A stretch of 64,000 bases of DNA, from assembly GCA_022578605.1 (NCBI GenBank), contig MU394093.1:124001-188000 (forward strand), given 5' to 3'. Positions 12,601 through 24,714 of this stretch are shown here, in pieces; the stretch's first letter is position 1; the number at the start of each line of letters is the position of its first letter. Position numbers and translations under genes: made by a program. The notes below the pieces were generated by a model. The model worked only from the letters and a program-made list of their open reading frames with translations, did not search any database and was not told the DNA's origin. The DNA comes from Camillea tinctor. Its lineage: Eukaryota > Ascomycota > Sordariomycetes > Xylariales > Xylariaceae.

Positions 12601-14718
12601 CACTATATCTGTGAGACAAGACGGAAACATGGGACATTAGAATGTGGATTAGGATAAACGTAGTTTTGTATTTGTTTGATTTATATGAGAAACATGAGGC
12701 TATGAGAAAGAGAGAAATAGAGAGGGAGAGAGGGAGTAAGTGTCATATATTAGTATAATCAGGATTGCTGTTATGATGAACATGTATATGTATATGCCTT
12801 CATATTCAGAGATGTATTGGTTAAACTTGGGAGAGAGACAGAGAGAGAGAAAAAGAAAATAATAAATAACCTTCTGTCTAAGACTTAAATAAATACTTAC
12901 CTAAGTAGGTATATACCTATATAAGGTTAAGAAGGTTACCTCATTGTAATACACTATAGTTCAAAGGAAAAAAAAACATGGAAAGAGCTTTTATAGAAAT
13001 ACATGTTCTGATTAAGTTTGAATGGTACATATTTAGGTACATATGTAGATAGGGAAGAAGTACATACTATAGGTAGGTACCTAATTGCTAATTTAGGTGC
13101 ATTGAATGTATCAAGGGACATTTGATTCATGTAAGTGGGATAAATGATTGGATTGGGTTGGATTTAACTCACGACGTCTGGTAAGCCTTACAGTGCTGGG
13201 TACTAGTGCTGGTACCAGTACCCATTAACCTACAGTACATTCCCTAACCAGTAACCAGTAATCAGTAACTCAGTAACTCAGTACTAATGCGAAACTAAAG
13301 TATTTGGTACAGATGCTAATTCTAGTAGTAATGCATCTTTTTTTTTCTAGTCCATGCTAGGTAGATCCACTTTACAATCCCATCCGCATCCCTCCCTCTC
13401 TTTTTTTTTTTTCTTTCTTAACCCATTAAGGTATTGAAGGTATTACCCGCCCGCACTCTTTTTTTATTCCTAAAAATTTATCTCTTCCCTTTTTCCCCTT
13501 CTCTCTCTTTTTTCTTTTCTTTTCCCCTCCTCCCAATCACACGTTTCTATCGTTTTTATACCTCCCACTTACTTTTGGTGGAAGCAGTGTTTGGAGACGT
13601 CGAGTCGTAAGGTAGAGAGCAGTCGAGCAGCAGAAGACGAAGAGAAGGTTGACGTTTGCAGCAGCAGGAAGGCTGAATGATATTTTGGAAAGTCGCAAGG
13701 TTTTCTTTTGCAGCAAGAGTGAGTTTTTATTCTTTTCTTTTTCTTTTTTCTTTTTTCTTTTCTTAGGTATCTGAAGAAGAATATTTATTCTTGTTCTATC
13801 CTTGTTTTTGGCCTCTTCACGAACGGACCTGTTATATCATAGCCAAGTCTACACAATACAGACACAGCAACATCAACAGCAGAAACACCAACAGCGGTGG
13901 CGATGATGGTGTGGTGGGTAATGTGGTACAATACAATATCAGCAGCGACTACAAAAACAACACAGACGGTTCTGGTGGTTTTACCTGTGCGACCCCGACG
14001 ACACACATACACACACACACACAAACAGAGCAAACCTGATAAACCTGGACCATGGGAAAATATGGAGAGGCTCAACGTGATCGATCCAGAGGGACGACGG
14101 GAAAAAGGACAAGGACAGGGACAGGGACGAGAGAACTCACGGGAACAACATGATCGCAAAACCAAAGCGAGCGCATCGTGTCGCAAGTGTTTTTCAACAA
14201 TCGACAAATAATCACCCCACCAGAAAAAATATCCGTGCCTATCAAGATTAGATGAGATGCCTGATAAAACCAAAAACAACCAAAAGAAATAACAGGCCAA
14301 CGGCAAACCGCATGCCGCATAGCCTCTTGTTGGGTCCAAGAACCTCTTCTCCATTGGAGGATACGAAGGCCAACCAACAACTCTATTTTTCTTATTTTCA
14401 CTCTTCTTTCTTTTTCTTTCTTTCTACTATCCCTCTCTCTCCGTGTCTACCTGCTCCGCTATTGTCATGTCATGGTATGACATGACAAATGCGACCGCAT
14501 TCTCCCCACTCTCCTTATTTCTCTCTCCCTCGATAATGATATACCCGACTGCGCTGTCGATAAGCCATAGCTAAAGGCACATACATCTTGGGTTTGCTAC
14601 ATATATATATATATTTATATATCTTAATTATATATATAGCCCTATTATGAAAAATCCGACTGCGCATATCTGGGAATCAACAAAGAAGGTGGAGAGATGT
14701 AATAGGGAAGGGAAGGGC

Positions 14719-14721
<3 letters not shown>

Positions 14722-14754
<33 letters not shown>
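14722..14754 (+). repeat. (AG)n microsatellite
   Basis: About 16 perfect AG units in intergenic DNA upstream of the zinc-knuckle gene. Confidence 0.9.
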
Positions 14755-14756
<2 letters not shown>

Positions 14757-15400
14757 ATGGGAAGAGACAAATAAAAGAACATGAAACAACAGAAGATGAA
14801 TACCAGAAGAAAACAAGTCGAAAACAAGTTGCGCCACGCTGACCAACACTGCAAAACCTCAAACTACAAACTTCAAGCTTGGGGTTCGTGGCAACGGCGC
14901 ATTCGGATGGTCGCACAGCCTATGCCATGCAGCCAACTCGCATTGCACAACACATTCTCTACCCGTCATCCTCTCTATAATATCGCCGTTCTTTTCTGGG
15001 GGGAGGGTATTTTACCCGATCAAAAAAAAAAACCTGGCCCAATCCGAGCCCACGTGGCGATATCTGCTCCCCCTTTTCGGCATGCTCCGATGGAATGTCT
15101 TTTTAATATGGACTGCGACCGAACCTTGACAGCCCTATTCTACCTGGTCGCAACACATGGGAAATGCTCTGGTTGAAGCCGGAACACAACATTCAACAGT
15201 ATTGCACGCACAGGTCTGGCGCCGTCAGAATATCCGCCATGTCGGTTGAGGATTGGCTCAAGCTGGATCGGACTAACTCACATGTGCCACCACACCACCA
15301 CCCCTACAAACAGGCTATCAATAACCGCGCTGTCAGAGACCAACCTCATATGGAATATCATGCTGATCGTCTTTATACACAGACACTCCAAGTCGCCGCT

Positions 15401-16130
15401 ATGTCGTCTCTTTCGCGCCGTGCATGCTACAAGTGTGGCAATGTTGGCCACTACGCCGAGGTCTGTTCCTCTGCTGAACGCCTTTGCTACAACTGCAAGC
15501 AGCCAGGTAAGGCTCCTGCTCCTTAACCTCCTTTATTCTTGTCTGGTTTCGTGAATGTTACCGGGGGACTAACGCCTCAACAAAGGACACGAGTCTAACC
15601 AGTGCCCTCTGCCTCGCACAACCGAGGCTAAGCAGTGCTACCACTGCCAGGGTCTCGGCCACGTCCAGGCTGACTGTCCTACCCTGCGCCTGAGCGGTGC
15701 TGGCAGCAATGGCCGTTGCTACAACTGCGGCCAGCCCGGCCATCTAGCTCGTGCTTGCCCCAACCCTGCCGGCATGGGCGTCGGCCGTGGCGCGCCGGCT
15801 GGCCGTGGTGGATATGGAGGCTTCCCCCGCGGTGGCTTCGCTGGCGGCCCTCGGCCTGCTACCTGCTACAAGTGCGGTGGCCCCAACCACTTTGCTCGCG
15901 ATTGCCAGGCTCAAGCCATGAAGTGCTACGCCTGTGGGAAGCTCGGTCACATCTCTCGGGATTGCACCGCGCCCAATGGTGGTCCTCTCAACACTGCTGG
16001 CAAGACTTGCTACCAATGCGGCGAGGCCGGCCACATCTCCCGCGACTGCCCTCAGAAGAACACCAACGGTGAAATTCCTGCTGAAGTCGAGATTCCTACT
16101 GCTGCCCCGGCCATCCCTCCTGTGGCATAA
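15401..16130 (+). CDS. CCHC zinc-knuckle protein, Gis2/CNBP family
   Basis: A 216-residue nucleic-acid-binding protein from two exons (15401-15506, 15586-16130), with the intron splitting the Gly codon of the second knuckle. It has seven CX2CX4HX4C zinc knuckles: four in the first half, then an RGG-like Gly/Arg linker (GRGAPAGRGGYGG), then three more. The tail is short and Ala/Pro/Glu-rich. Seven knuckles with a basic Gly-rich linker is the layout of yeast Gis2, fission yeast Byr3 and animal CNBP, which bind mRNA and G-rich single strands and act in translation and stress granules. The start MSSLSRRACYKCG fits fungal homologues. The frame stays open upstream to about 15164, but that part looks like leader. 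The gene is housekeeping, with an extended CT- and AT-rich leader. Confidence 0.93.
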
Positions 16131-18851
16131 GCCCAGTGTCAGTTTGGTGGAAGATTCATGACAGGCATCAGAATCGTGTTGGGCTCATGCTAAACAATTT
16201 GCTACCAAGGTTGCTGGAGCTTCACAACTGGCTGACAGTAAATTGTCCACCGCTTGATACGTTGCTTGAAGAGATCGCACCTCTTCAACTAAGCACGGTG
16301 AACTGATGCATGGTACCGTTTTTAACAACCGGGTTTGGATTATTCCACGATACACTTTCGTTTTTCCTAGCATTTTTTTTTTTTTTTTTCAGTTTCGAGA
16401 ACCCCCTCATGACTGCACTTTTCCCCTCATATGAATTATTAGCTTTTTCCCTTGACCTCCATTTGATTTTTAATTCATTTCAACCCAACAATCCTCGTAA
16501 TTTGTTGCATCGATTTCGAGGTACGGCGGACCCCAACGGAATTGACCTCGCCTAAATTTCTACACCGGGGAAGACAAATCTTATCTTTCGGATACAACTT
16601 CAGTTCTTTCTATCCTCCGGCCCCGGCTCGATATTCTTTGATTGTTTTTTTTTTATCTACCCCAGCACGACTCATGGCGCATATGATCATCCACGGCTTA
16701 GTATTCCCATTGACGTACGGAGGATGTCCCCCCCCTTTTTTTTGTTGCATTGCAAAGAAAAATTTACCGGTTATCGTTCGGATCACGGCACAATCGGAAA
16801 TCTCGAGATCAGATCATTTCGGACTTCCTGTACGACTACACACGCGCGCGCGAGAGTGAGTGGGTGGGTGAGCGAAGGAAATTGATCAACTTGATGGTAC
16901 ATGATATGAGAGAGGAGCACGAGAGAAGGAAAAAAAAAGGGGGCATTCCCTTGACCGGTAACGTGGGAAGAACGAAACCACAACACACGGCACACACAAG
17001 AAAAACCAACTCGGATCGGACCAGGGCGACTAGGTTGAACGCGCGCTGATGAAATGGGACGAGGAAGAGGAAAGAAGAAGGGAAACTTTGTGACAAGTGA
17101 ACGCAGAAGAGAAGAACACGGCAATAAGTGAGTGGCAGACGTGTGGGTGGAACCCCTGAGCAGAGCAGCAGAAAAGAAAACACAAGGGGAGTTCTTAAGT
17201 CAGAGTTGATGATGTGTGTTCGAGTAACCCCCAAATCACAAATAAAAAAAAAGATGAAGCTACGATGTGTGTGTGCGTGTAAGTGTGTGGACATGTTTAG
17301 TGGTTGTTGTGGCTGTTGTCTTGCTGTGTAATACACCTCGTGTGGGTGAGCAAGGTGAAGACTGGAAACATTACCTATGGATATGTTGATTATCTTGGTT
17401 GTAGTTCAAGTTGGAGTGAGTGGTTTGGCTAATGTTGATATTCCACGAGGACTTTTTTTATCTATTCGGGCTGACATAACGAATTATGGATGGGTATACT
17501 ATACATATGTAGGCATTCTGCCCGTCAAAATTTCCCCCATTGTCGCTGGGTTTACGGGTTCTATAACGGGGGGATATGATGCTGGGAATACGGGGTAATA
17601 TGAAACTTACCTGGCTACTACTTACTACTACCTACCTAGGTACAAAAAAAGGGAGGGCGGAAAAAAAAGGAAGAGAATATAGCATGCAAAAGATAGGTCA
17701 AGACTGGAGCGGAGGTTATGCCTGATTCTTGATTCACTGTAAGAATCGAGATAGGCATGACAACCTCTTGTATACACGAATAAGGATTACACATACTCAC
17801 TTACACTCTTGAAGAGTAATGATCGATAATATAATGCTAATAATGTATAAACGAGGAATGAGACTATGAGGTTTACCTAGAGCTTACCTAGAGCTGGATA
17901 ACTACGATATATAAAACCTATATTTTTACCACTCTACTGCATGCTGTTTCATTTTGTGTCTATACATATTGGTATGCCTATCTGGGTAGTTATCGATTCA
18001 ATGCGTTTTTTTGGTTTTCTGTTTTCTAATTTCTCGTATTCGAACCTCCTTCATTTCCTAGACAATCCCTACTTTCTCTCCCCTACTCTATCACTCACTC
18101 CAAAGGCTTTCATTTTCATTTCCTTTTACTCGAAAGTAGGCTTTTACGAGCTAGCAATAAAGTTTCCCGTATTTAGATAACCTACCTAATCGAGGTAGGT
18201 AGTTATTTATGACAATTCGTATAATGTGACAAATGGTCCTGGCGACTTAATCTACACCCATACTCCTTACTTACTTACTTATTTAACCTACCCACTCAAC
18301 CTAATATATATAGTACGTGACAAAGGTGAGTAAAAAGTTTAGGCGTGCTTTTATCTTTTCCCAGTTCAAAAATCCTGGGTTAAATAGCTTGGCACACTAG
18401 ATAGGTTAGCAGGTAGATAGGAAAGGGAGAGGCGACCGGCATGATATCCTCCATTCAAGGAGATAATACAACACAGGTCTATATCTCAACTACCTAGATA
18501 CATAGCCTTTTATAATCTCTAATGTTCATTCATACCCAACCCCCATCTAACTAAATTAATCTCGCATGAACCTTCCATAGTCTACCTCTCCCTTTCCCAG
18601 TTCTCTCTCCTCACAAACTTTGCACCGCACCAAGTTAGAAGAACGTTTCTGGTACTACGTTCGTATGTCATAGTCACCAACATAACGCATCACAGGCGTA
18701 GGTTACTATCATGATCATGGTAATAATCTCTGACAAGGCTCTATGTGGCATGAGAGTTGGAGTAGAAGTAAGCAGGGGAGGGAAAGGCGGGGTTAGTTCT
18801 TTCTCCCCAAGCACTTTGTTACTTTTTATTATATATTTTTATCGTTTGAAG
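16131..18851. other. Intergenic, nothing coding seen
   Basis: This holds the 3' flank of the zinc-knuckle gene, low-complexity frames without domains, an imperfect hairpin near 17713-17768 (GAGGTTATGCCT paired with AGGCATGACAACCTC) and a TACCTAGGTA palindrome at 17633. No gene is supportable. Confidence 0.55.
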
Positions 18852-20329
18852 TTAGATATCATCCATTAGGGACTGTCCAAGGGACTTTCCCAGCTGTACT
18901 AATGTTTTGGAGTACACCTTTCCTACGTTTAGGTGCAACTCCTCGTCGGATTCGCTTCCGCTGTCCCGGGCTTCCTCTTCTTCCTCATCTACTTGGTCTC
19001 TTATACTAGCATCTCTTCTCCGGCTACCGTCAATTTCGGATGACCGTGTGGTGGGAGGATGTGGGGGTAGAGGAGATGTTTGTGGTTCCTCCCCTGATTC
19101 TATCTTTGTCTCCTTATTCATGGTGTTGGGGAGTGTCTCGTTTTCTGATTCGTCATCGTCGTCGCCTCCGTCATCATCTAGAGCCCAATGGAACTGACCT
19201 GTGCTGCTAACGCCACCGTTGGTAGCAGTGGTAGAGGGGGTGTTTACTGTCCTGCCTTGTATCGTGTCTCTTGGCTTAGAATACGAGCCAGGCTTGTCGT
19301 GATCCGCCTCTTCCATTTTAATCCGTTTACGTATCGTGTCTTCATCCATCGGATCTGTCATGTCGTATATTTTTCTCTTCGGTGGGCTCTCTACTCTCTC
19401 GGGGTTCGTTTTGATTTCGTTCCCCTCCTCCGAGTCGGAATTGGAATCGAAGTCATCATCGAAATCTTCTATTTCTTCCACGCCTACAGTTTGGATAAAC
19501 TCAGGCGTCATGTTATCCTTCATCTTCGGAACAGGGGTTTTAACGAACCCGCTGTCGTCATTATTATCGGAATCGTAATTGTCAACGTCGGCCTCGCCAC
19601 TCATAACCATGGCGACGAGCATGCGCGTCTCGTCAGCGAGGCTCTTACACCGTACCATCTCGGTTCTTGAGAGGCCGGCACTCAGCCCCCTCTGGAAGCC
19701 CGGAAGGGGGTCCTTGGTCCTGATATCGTAGCCGACGAGAAGGCTCGCGAAGCAGTGATCGAGCTTTTTGAGGAGCATGAAGGTAGGGTGAGGCGACGGC
19801 GGGAAGGACGGGAGGTAGGTGTTAAATGCGAGGGCGACGTTGAGGAGGTACGGAATCTGTATGCTCGCTGTATGGCGCAGAGAGCAAGATCAAGAGTGTT
19901 AGTTGCAGGAAGGAAAGAAGAGGGACAGGAAAGGAGAGATAATAGTGGTAACTCACGAGTTCCAGAAAACCAAAGCACGTCAATGACCTCTTCTAGATCG
20001 CGACACACTTCGTCCATAGTCTCGTAGCCTGTCACCTGGTCCGCAGGGTCAGGGATGCCGTGCTTCTTGACGAAGCGTCGCGATATGTGTAGGAGTCTCT
20101 GGGAGACATAGTCCCGCGCATAATCCTCTTTGCGCGACCCTGGAACAAGCGGTTTGGATCGAGGACGCGGTAAGCCGGCGGCGATGCGACTCGAGGCGGT
20201 ACTGGGCGATGGCGATGGCAGAGAGGAGAAGAAGTTATTATTATTATTATTATTATTATCGTTATTGTTGTTAAGAGGTATGAAACCACCACCCATGACG
20301 GCAGGGGTATTTGAAGATGTATCAGCCAT
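18852..20329 (-). CDS. Conserved fungal acidic protein of unknown function
   Basis: A 462-residue protein from two exons (20329-19957, then 19867-18852; the intron splits a Pro codon). The start is the first real ATG at 20329. The frame is open further upstream, but only with a TTG. Residues 20-45 contain an Asn run encoded by an ATT-like repeat on the plus strand. Residues about 55-210 form an ordered-looking helical domain with RSKPLVPGSRKEDY, SRRFVKKHGIPD, EEVIDVLWFSGTPS, IPYLLNVALAFNTYLPPFPPSP and LLKKLDHCFASLL. The rest is very acidic, with Asp/Glu stretches and KRKIYD and RKRIK basic patches that could be nuclear signals, and it ends in a short helix (VYSKTLVQLGKSLGQSL). From memory, related fungal proteins carry the automatic name 'meiotic recombination protein Dmc1', but no Walker A/B or RecA fold is visible, so I do not adopt it. 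Confidence 0.8.
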
Positions 20330-21147
20330 TCTCGATGATGGTGATGGTAGTGGTTGTGGTGGCAGCGGAAGGTTTGTTTCGACTAAGTATTCCAATCGTA
20401 ATCGTAGGTGTTTGGCTAGAGAGGTGCGAACAGCGCAATGGAGGTGTGAGATAGATGGATGGAGAGAATATGGAGAGTTAGGAGGAAGACAAAGGGGGAA
20501 AACATGGGAAGGAGAAACAGATATAAATACTCCAGGTTAGTAAGTAGGCAGGTGATTAAATAAATATTGGAATTGAAAGGTACACTAAATAAAGTTCGTG
20601 CCACCAAGGTACGTTCATCTTCTCTCCTTCCTCTCCTTCCTCTCCCACCATTGGGGGAACCTTCCTAGGTTAGGAAGTTATTCAGCCTTGTGACGTGACG
20701 CCATCGAGTGAAACCTTGATGAATAACCAAATTTATGCTACTCTACTCTACGCTACTCAATCCACCTACTTACGAGTATGTAGGTGGCCTACTACTCTAC
20801 TGCCCACACAACCTTATTAGTTGTAGGTGCTAGATTTAGCCTTTAAGTACTGTACATATGTATGTATTGAACACTAGAGTATACTAAGAACACCCCTCCC
20901 CTCTACCCCTCCCCCCACATTTAGATGAGCCCAAGCTTCTTTCTTTCTCACTCCCCAGACTTTTTTTTTTTCATCATCAACTTTTTTTTTTCTCTTAAAC
21001 TTCTTTTATCTTGTTCCTCGGCGAGATCGCATTAACAAAACCATCACCTAAACTACACCAACTGCCACAATCCACCCTTCGCGCATACTCCCAATCTAAT
21101 CAATTGAATAAAACAAGCAAAAAAAAAAAAAACCCCCAGCTATAAAT
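20330..21147. promoter_or_regulatory. Shared upstream region of two divergent genes
   Basis: About 0.8 kb between the start codons of the acidic protein gene (minus) and the Tom6-like gene (plus). The Tom6-like side has a CT- and T-rich pyrimidine leader (about 20940-21020) followed by an A-run just before the start codon. I see no recognisable operator. Confidence 0.5.
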
Positions 21148-21412
21148 ATGCCTCCCAAGAGAATCATGGTTGAGCGCGGTGGCGCTTCTCGCCCCAGACC
21201 CTCCAAGGGCTTCTTCGCTTCCACCTACGAGGTCTTGACGTCGCCCGAGAATGCAAGTGTCGTGCGAAGCATCGCCGTCTTTGGTGTACGTTCCTATATA
21301 CTATATACCATATATATAACAGAATAAGTTTAACTGATTATACCTGTGTCCCATATAGGCTGCTGTCACTTTCCTCGCGAGTCCCTGGGGAGAGTTCCTC
21401 CTCCCGCCGTAA
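21148..21412 (+). CDS. Tom6-like small mitochondrial outer-membrane protein
   Basis: A 63-residue protein in two exons (21148-21285, 21359-21412). It starts MPPKRIMVERGG, continues with a basic Arg/Pro/Ser stretch, then SKGFFASTYEVLTSPENASVVRS, and ends with one hydrophobic segment (about 43-60, IAVFGAAVTFLASPWGEFLL) and a PP terminus. A short basic N-terminus with a single C-terminal anchor is the architecture of the small Tom subunits. The GFFASTY...LTSPENASVVRSIAVFGAAV pattern matches what I remember of filamentous-fungal Tom6, which stabilises the Tom40 import channel. Yeast Tom6 is similarly small. Tom5, Tom7 or an unrelated tail-anchored protein are alternatives. The gene is below usual ORF-length cut-offs and depends on the intron, so automatic annotation can miss it. 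Confidence 0.72.
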
Positions 21413-22135
21413 GTCAACCGACCAATACCTACCTCCTTATACATACTCTACCTAGAATCGCTGCGGGAACGGCCATATCCTAATATGTCACAGAGCTTGA
21501 GCTATTCTCCAATGTTCGCATATAAACAAGCTGCTACGGGGAAGGACGGGAGCAAAGAAAAACATCCAGAGACCTTGCTGTACGATAAAATATATGACCA
21601 CGCATAGAATACTTGTATTATAGGGACGACGGGGAGGAAAAAAGGGGGAATGACATAGGATACCCCAGCTACGAATCACTACCACCACCACCACTAATAC
21701 TGGTGTATTTACTGGAAGGACAACTCACGTCCTTCTCGAATTGGCCGGGTTGAAAGTAAAGAAGAGGGAGGGTGCCTTGGCCGCAAGAAGTGGCGGAGCA
21801 TGCTGAAGAAAAGACCAGAACTGCCCTACTTCACCAACATACACTACAAAACACGACTATTGCGATTTACCTTAGTGCATGTGCCTTTCTATATATCATA
21901 TTCTTCTTGTAAGAGTGCGGTTCCTTTGTTGATATTCAAAGGGTTATATGGCCGGTTTCCCAATTGCATTCTACCCCCTATTTGAGGTTAGGACGATGAT
22001 AGGGGGGATCTTATAATGTTTGGCTAGGTAGGTTATAGAATATGGAATCTAGCGTTGGTGAAACTCATCCAAGCATCCTCGAGCAGTAAGTTCAAGCAGT
22101 AAAGCGACCCTGTTATAATATAGGAAGACAGAGGT
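21413..22135. other. Intergenic between convergent genes
   Basis: 3' flanks of the Tom6-like gene and the FAD monooxygenase gene. Short frames only, and nothing recognisable. Confidence 0.55.
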
Positions 22136-23909
22136 TTACAAGCCTCCGTCGTCTTCAGGGATCCAATAATTCGGTTCCCAAGGCTCAAACATATCAGCCA
22201 GACGCTTCTTAGTCTGTGTGCTGTTAGTACTGAGAAACTCTCTCATATATATAACTTATGTATACATATGAGGGAAGAGGAGGAGGATAACTCACATCTG
22301 CAAAAGCATCATACCCAAACAGCCACTCCGAGAACATCCCCGAGGACCAAAGATTCGGGGATTCCGCCGTCACCATCGTCGTCTTTCCCGGATCACCCTC
22401 GTTCACGTTCCCATTACCCTCCCCCGTCGCTTCATCCCTTTGCCTCTGCGCTTCCCCATCCGGCAGATGTAGTACCCAGAGGTTATATAGCGATGCCCTC
22501 CGCACCGTCTCCACGCGCCTCTGCCGTATCGTCTCGAACGCGCGCAACGCCCGCGGCACATCTATGTCGATATCAGCATAGTCATCGCCGTCCTTGTTAT
22601 CCCTGAGGAATGAGAAAGAGTGGTGATCTACACCCGCACCCCGATCTCGATCTAGACATAGATCCAGGCACTCTCCTAGCGCCGCTCCGTCCTCCACGGC
22701 AAGCCCTGCCCCCTGCCCCAGGAACGGCACCATCGCGTGCGCCGCATCGCCGACCAGCACCGCACGTCCTAACGGGGAGACCCAGCGCCACCTTTGCCGT
22801 TGCTGTTGGCCTCTCCCTTTCTGCCGGGGCGGGCAAGGGGAGAGTCCGCTCTCGATCGGCCAGATAGAAGCGCGAGACACCATGGAGAGGAGGGCAGTAG
22901 CTACAAGTGAGAAGTCCGCATACGCGGCGCGCATGTCAGCTGCTATTTCTGCTGTTCCTGCGTCGGCGTCGTTGTCGTCAGGGGGTTTACGGCATTTTGC
23001 TGTTGCTATCGTGGCGGCTGCAGTCGAGGCTGCTTCTGGGCCTACGCAGCAGCCTACGATGTCGTATTGGAGGGAACCCCCTCCTCCTTGTAGGATCGGG
23101 TACCCGAGGAGTTGCCTCCCGGGCCCGAGCCAGACGTTTGAGTCCCGGGTGGGCTCTACGAGGTGCCGCGTTTGTGAGTTGGAGAGCACGGTTTGGGCGG
23201 GGAGGACGGCGCGGTAGGCGTATCCTACTAGTTCTCCCCTTTCCTCCTCCCCTTGTTCCTCTTGTTCCCTTGAAGTAGACGTAGAAGGGAAAAGCGAGGC
23301 CCGGCACCGGGAACGTATGCCATCCGCGCAGACGACAAGATCGGCATGCACGGGATCGTGGCCGTTCCCCTCGAAGATCACCACTACCGAATCACCGCCC
23401 ACGGGCTCGGTAAAATGGTCGCGCACCCCGGCCACGGTGCGCCCGAACTGCACGTCGACATTGGGCTCCCGTGCCGCAGTTCGGAAGAGCGCCTCTTGCA
23501 GCTCGGACCGCGCGACGAGCCAGTAGGGGTGGCGGTGGCCGGAGCGCAGGTCCGTCTGTCCGACGATATCGCCCGTCGCGTAGCGCCGGAACTTTATGGC
23601 GTCGAGGGGGATGGCGTCTATATCTATCGTTGCTGCGTCCGACGTATTATTATCTTCTCCCTGCCCCGTTTGAAGAGCCTCGGCGTTCTCGCGTATGCCC
23701 CACGCCGGCAGCACGCGCGTGCAGTTAGGCGAGAGCTGGATACCCCTGCCGGACTCATTGAGGCCCGGGTCCGACTCGTAGACTGATACGCGGTGGCCCT
23801 TCCTGGCGAGGGCGACCGCGGCGCTGAGCCCGGCGATGCCCGCGCCTACGATGACTATTTTGAGCTGGGGGCGCTGGAAAGGAGGATGCGAGGTGGAGGA
23901 TGATACCAT
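22136..23909 (-). CDS. FAD-dependent monooxygenase, salicylate hydroxylase-like
   Basis: A 563-residue group A flavoprotein monooxygenase from two exons (23909-22296, 22213-22136). The dinucleotide-binding fold has GAGIAG at 22-27 with the ribose-binding Glu at 45, the middle motif ADGIRSR is at 195-201, and the second FAD motif GDAAHAMVPFLGQGAGLAVED starts at 387. Enzymes of this type use NAD(P)H and O2 to hydroxylate aromatic rings or polyketide/terpenoid intermediates. The substrate cannot be read from sequence. The C-terminus, after a short intron, ends EPWEPNYWIPEDDGGL. The protein is longer than the usual 420-470 residues because of low-complexity inserts (Glu/Gln/Gly-rich near 210-225, Asp/Ala near 310-320, Gln/Arg near 362-375, Asp near 435-450). 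It has no signal peptide and is probably cytosolic. It is divergent from the SDR gene with 805 bp between start codons, so the two may share a promoter. Confidence 0.88.
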
Positions 23910-24714
23910 GGTGAATTGTTAGTCCGTCAACCATGAATATGCTTGCCTGTAGGTTCTAGTTTGTGTGTTGCATCGTTTCTGAAATGTATCATCGTGAAAA
24001 GGGGGGGAAACGAAGACGCCTCTCAATTACTGTTACTTGACCTAGCCACCTACTTGCTACATGACTAAAACGACGGAGCTGGTTTGGGGAATCTCTATCC
24101 CTGGGTTACGTCTGCATGATGAGGTGCGTAGTAGTAATGTGAGAAGCCAACCAGATATAGTTTCCCGAGAGAGTGTATTTATAACCCAACCCCCTACATC
24201 ATGACGATGTTGGTGATGGTGGTCTGAGCACTTATCCAATAATAAGTAGCATCAATATAGTAGCGAATGTCTCATTAGGTATAAGAATATATATATCGTA
24301 TATATGGCTCCCTCCCCCCCTCTCCCCCACTGAGCGGGATCGTGAGTGGCCTTGGCTTATGCTGGTATCCTCATTTACCTACGTACAAGAATCAAATATA
24401 TCAAGGTATATATGCCCGATAACTCCATTATTTTTCATCTCTTTTCCCCGATGCTAAAAATTCAATAGTTCATGGCCTAGACTAGCCAGTTAGGGCAACC
24501 CATTCCTTGCAACTGCGCAGTCTGTCTGCTTAGCATCATGCGCGTTGTGCATTTTGCACGATGGGAGTTCATCCCTTGAATAGGATCGCCAGAATCATCC
24601 CATAATCGCCTACGATAGATGATATCTGTCTGTAGCCTCATCTAGCCCCCCCCCTCTCTTGCCCATTAACTTGTGCAATTTTCCTCAACTTGTTACTACT
24701 ACACCACCACCACA
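23910..24714. promoter_or_regulatory. Bidirectional promoter region, monooxygenase / SDR
   Basis: An 805-bp space between two divergent oxidoreductase genes. It contains AT repeats near 24290 and a pyrimidine-rich stretch near 24645-24700 before the SDR start. I found no clear palindromic operator. Divergence with one shared promoter is common for co-regulated fungal metabolic genes; co-regulation here is inferred. Confidence 0.45.

Larger units (their letters stand above)
6364..15400. other. Gene-poor region (~9 kb) with scaffold gap
   Basis: No reading frame here has convincing protein character or a recognisable domain. The longest frames, a minus-strand one near 13785-14354 and a plus-strand one at 9063-9407, are low-complexity or lack splice partners. 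The content is AT microsatellites, CT-rich runs, tandem CATA near 11130-11155, ACCAG repeats near 12016, CAGTAAC-type repeats near 13250, an AG repeat at 14722-14754 and a TACCTAGGTA palindrome at 8110. The last kilobase is probably promoter and leader of the zinc-knuckle gene. Unspliced non-coding RNAs could be present and would be invisible to me. Confidence 0.55.

Noticed and set aside
13785..14354. 189-codon minus-strand frame
   Set aside because: Low-complexity Cys/Val/Ser translation with CA-repeat-derived segments, no domain, and an opposite-strand frame of equal quality.
18852..20329. Name 'meiotic recombination protein Dmc1' for the acidic protein
   Set aside because: Remembered from automatic annotations only. 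The sequence has no Walker motifs or RecA-like core.
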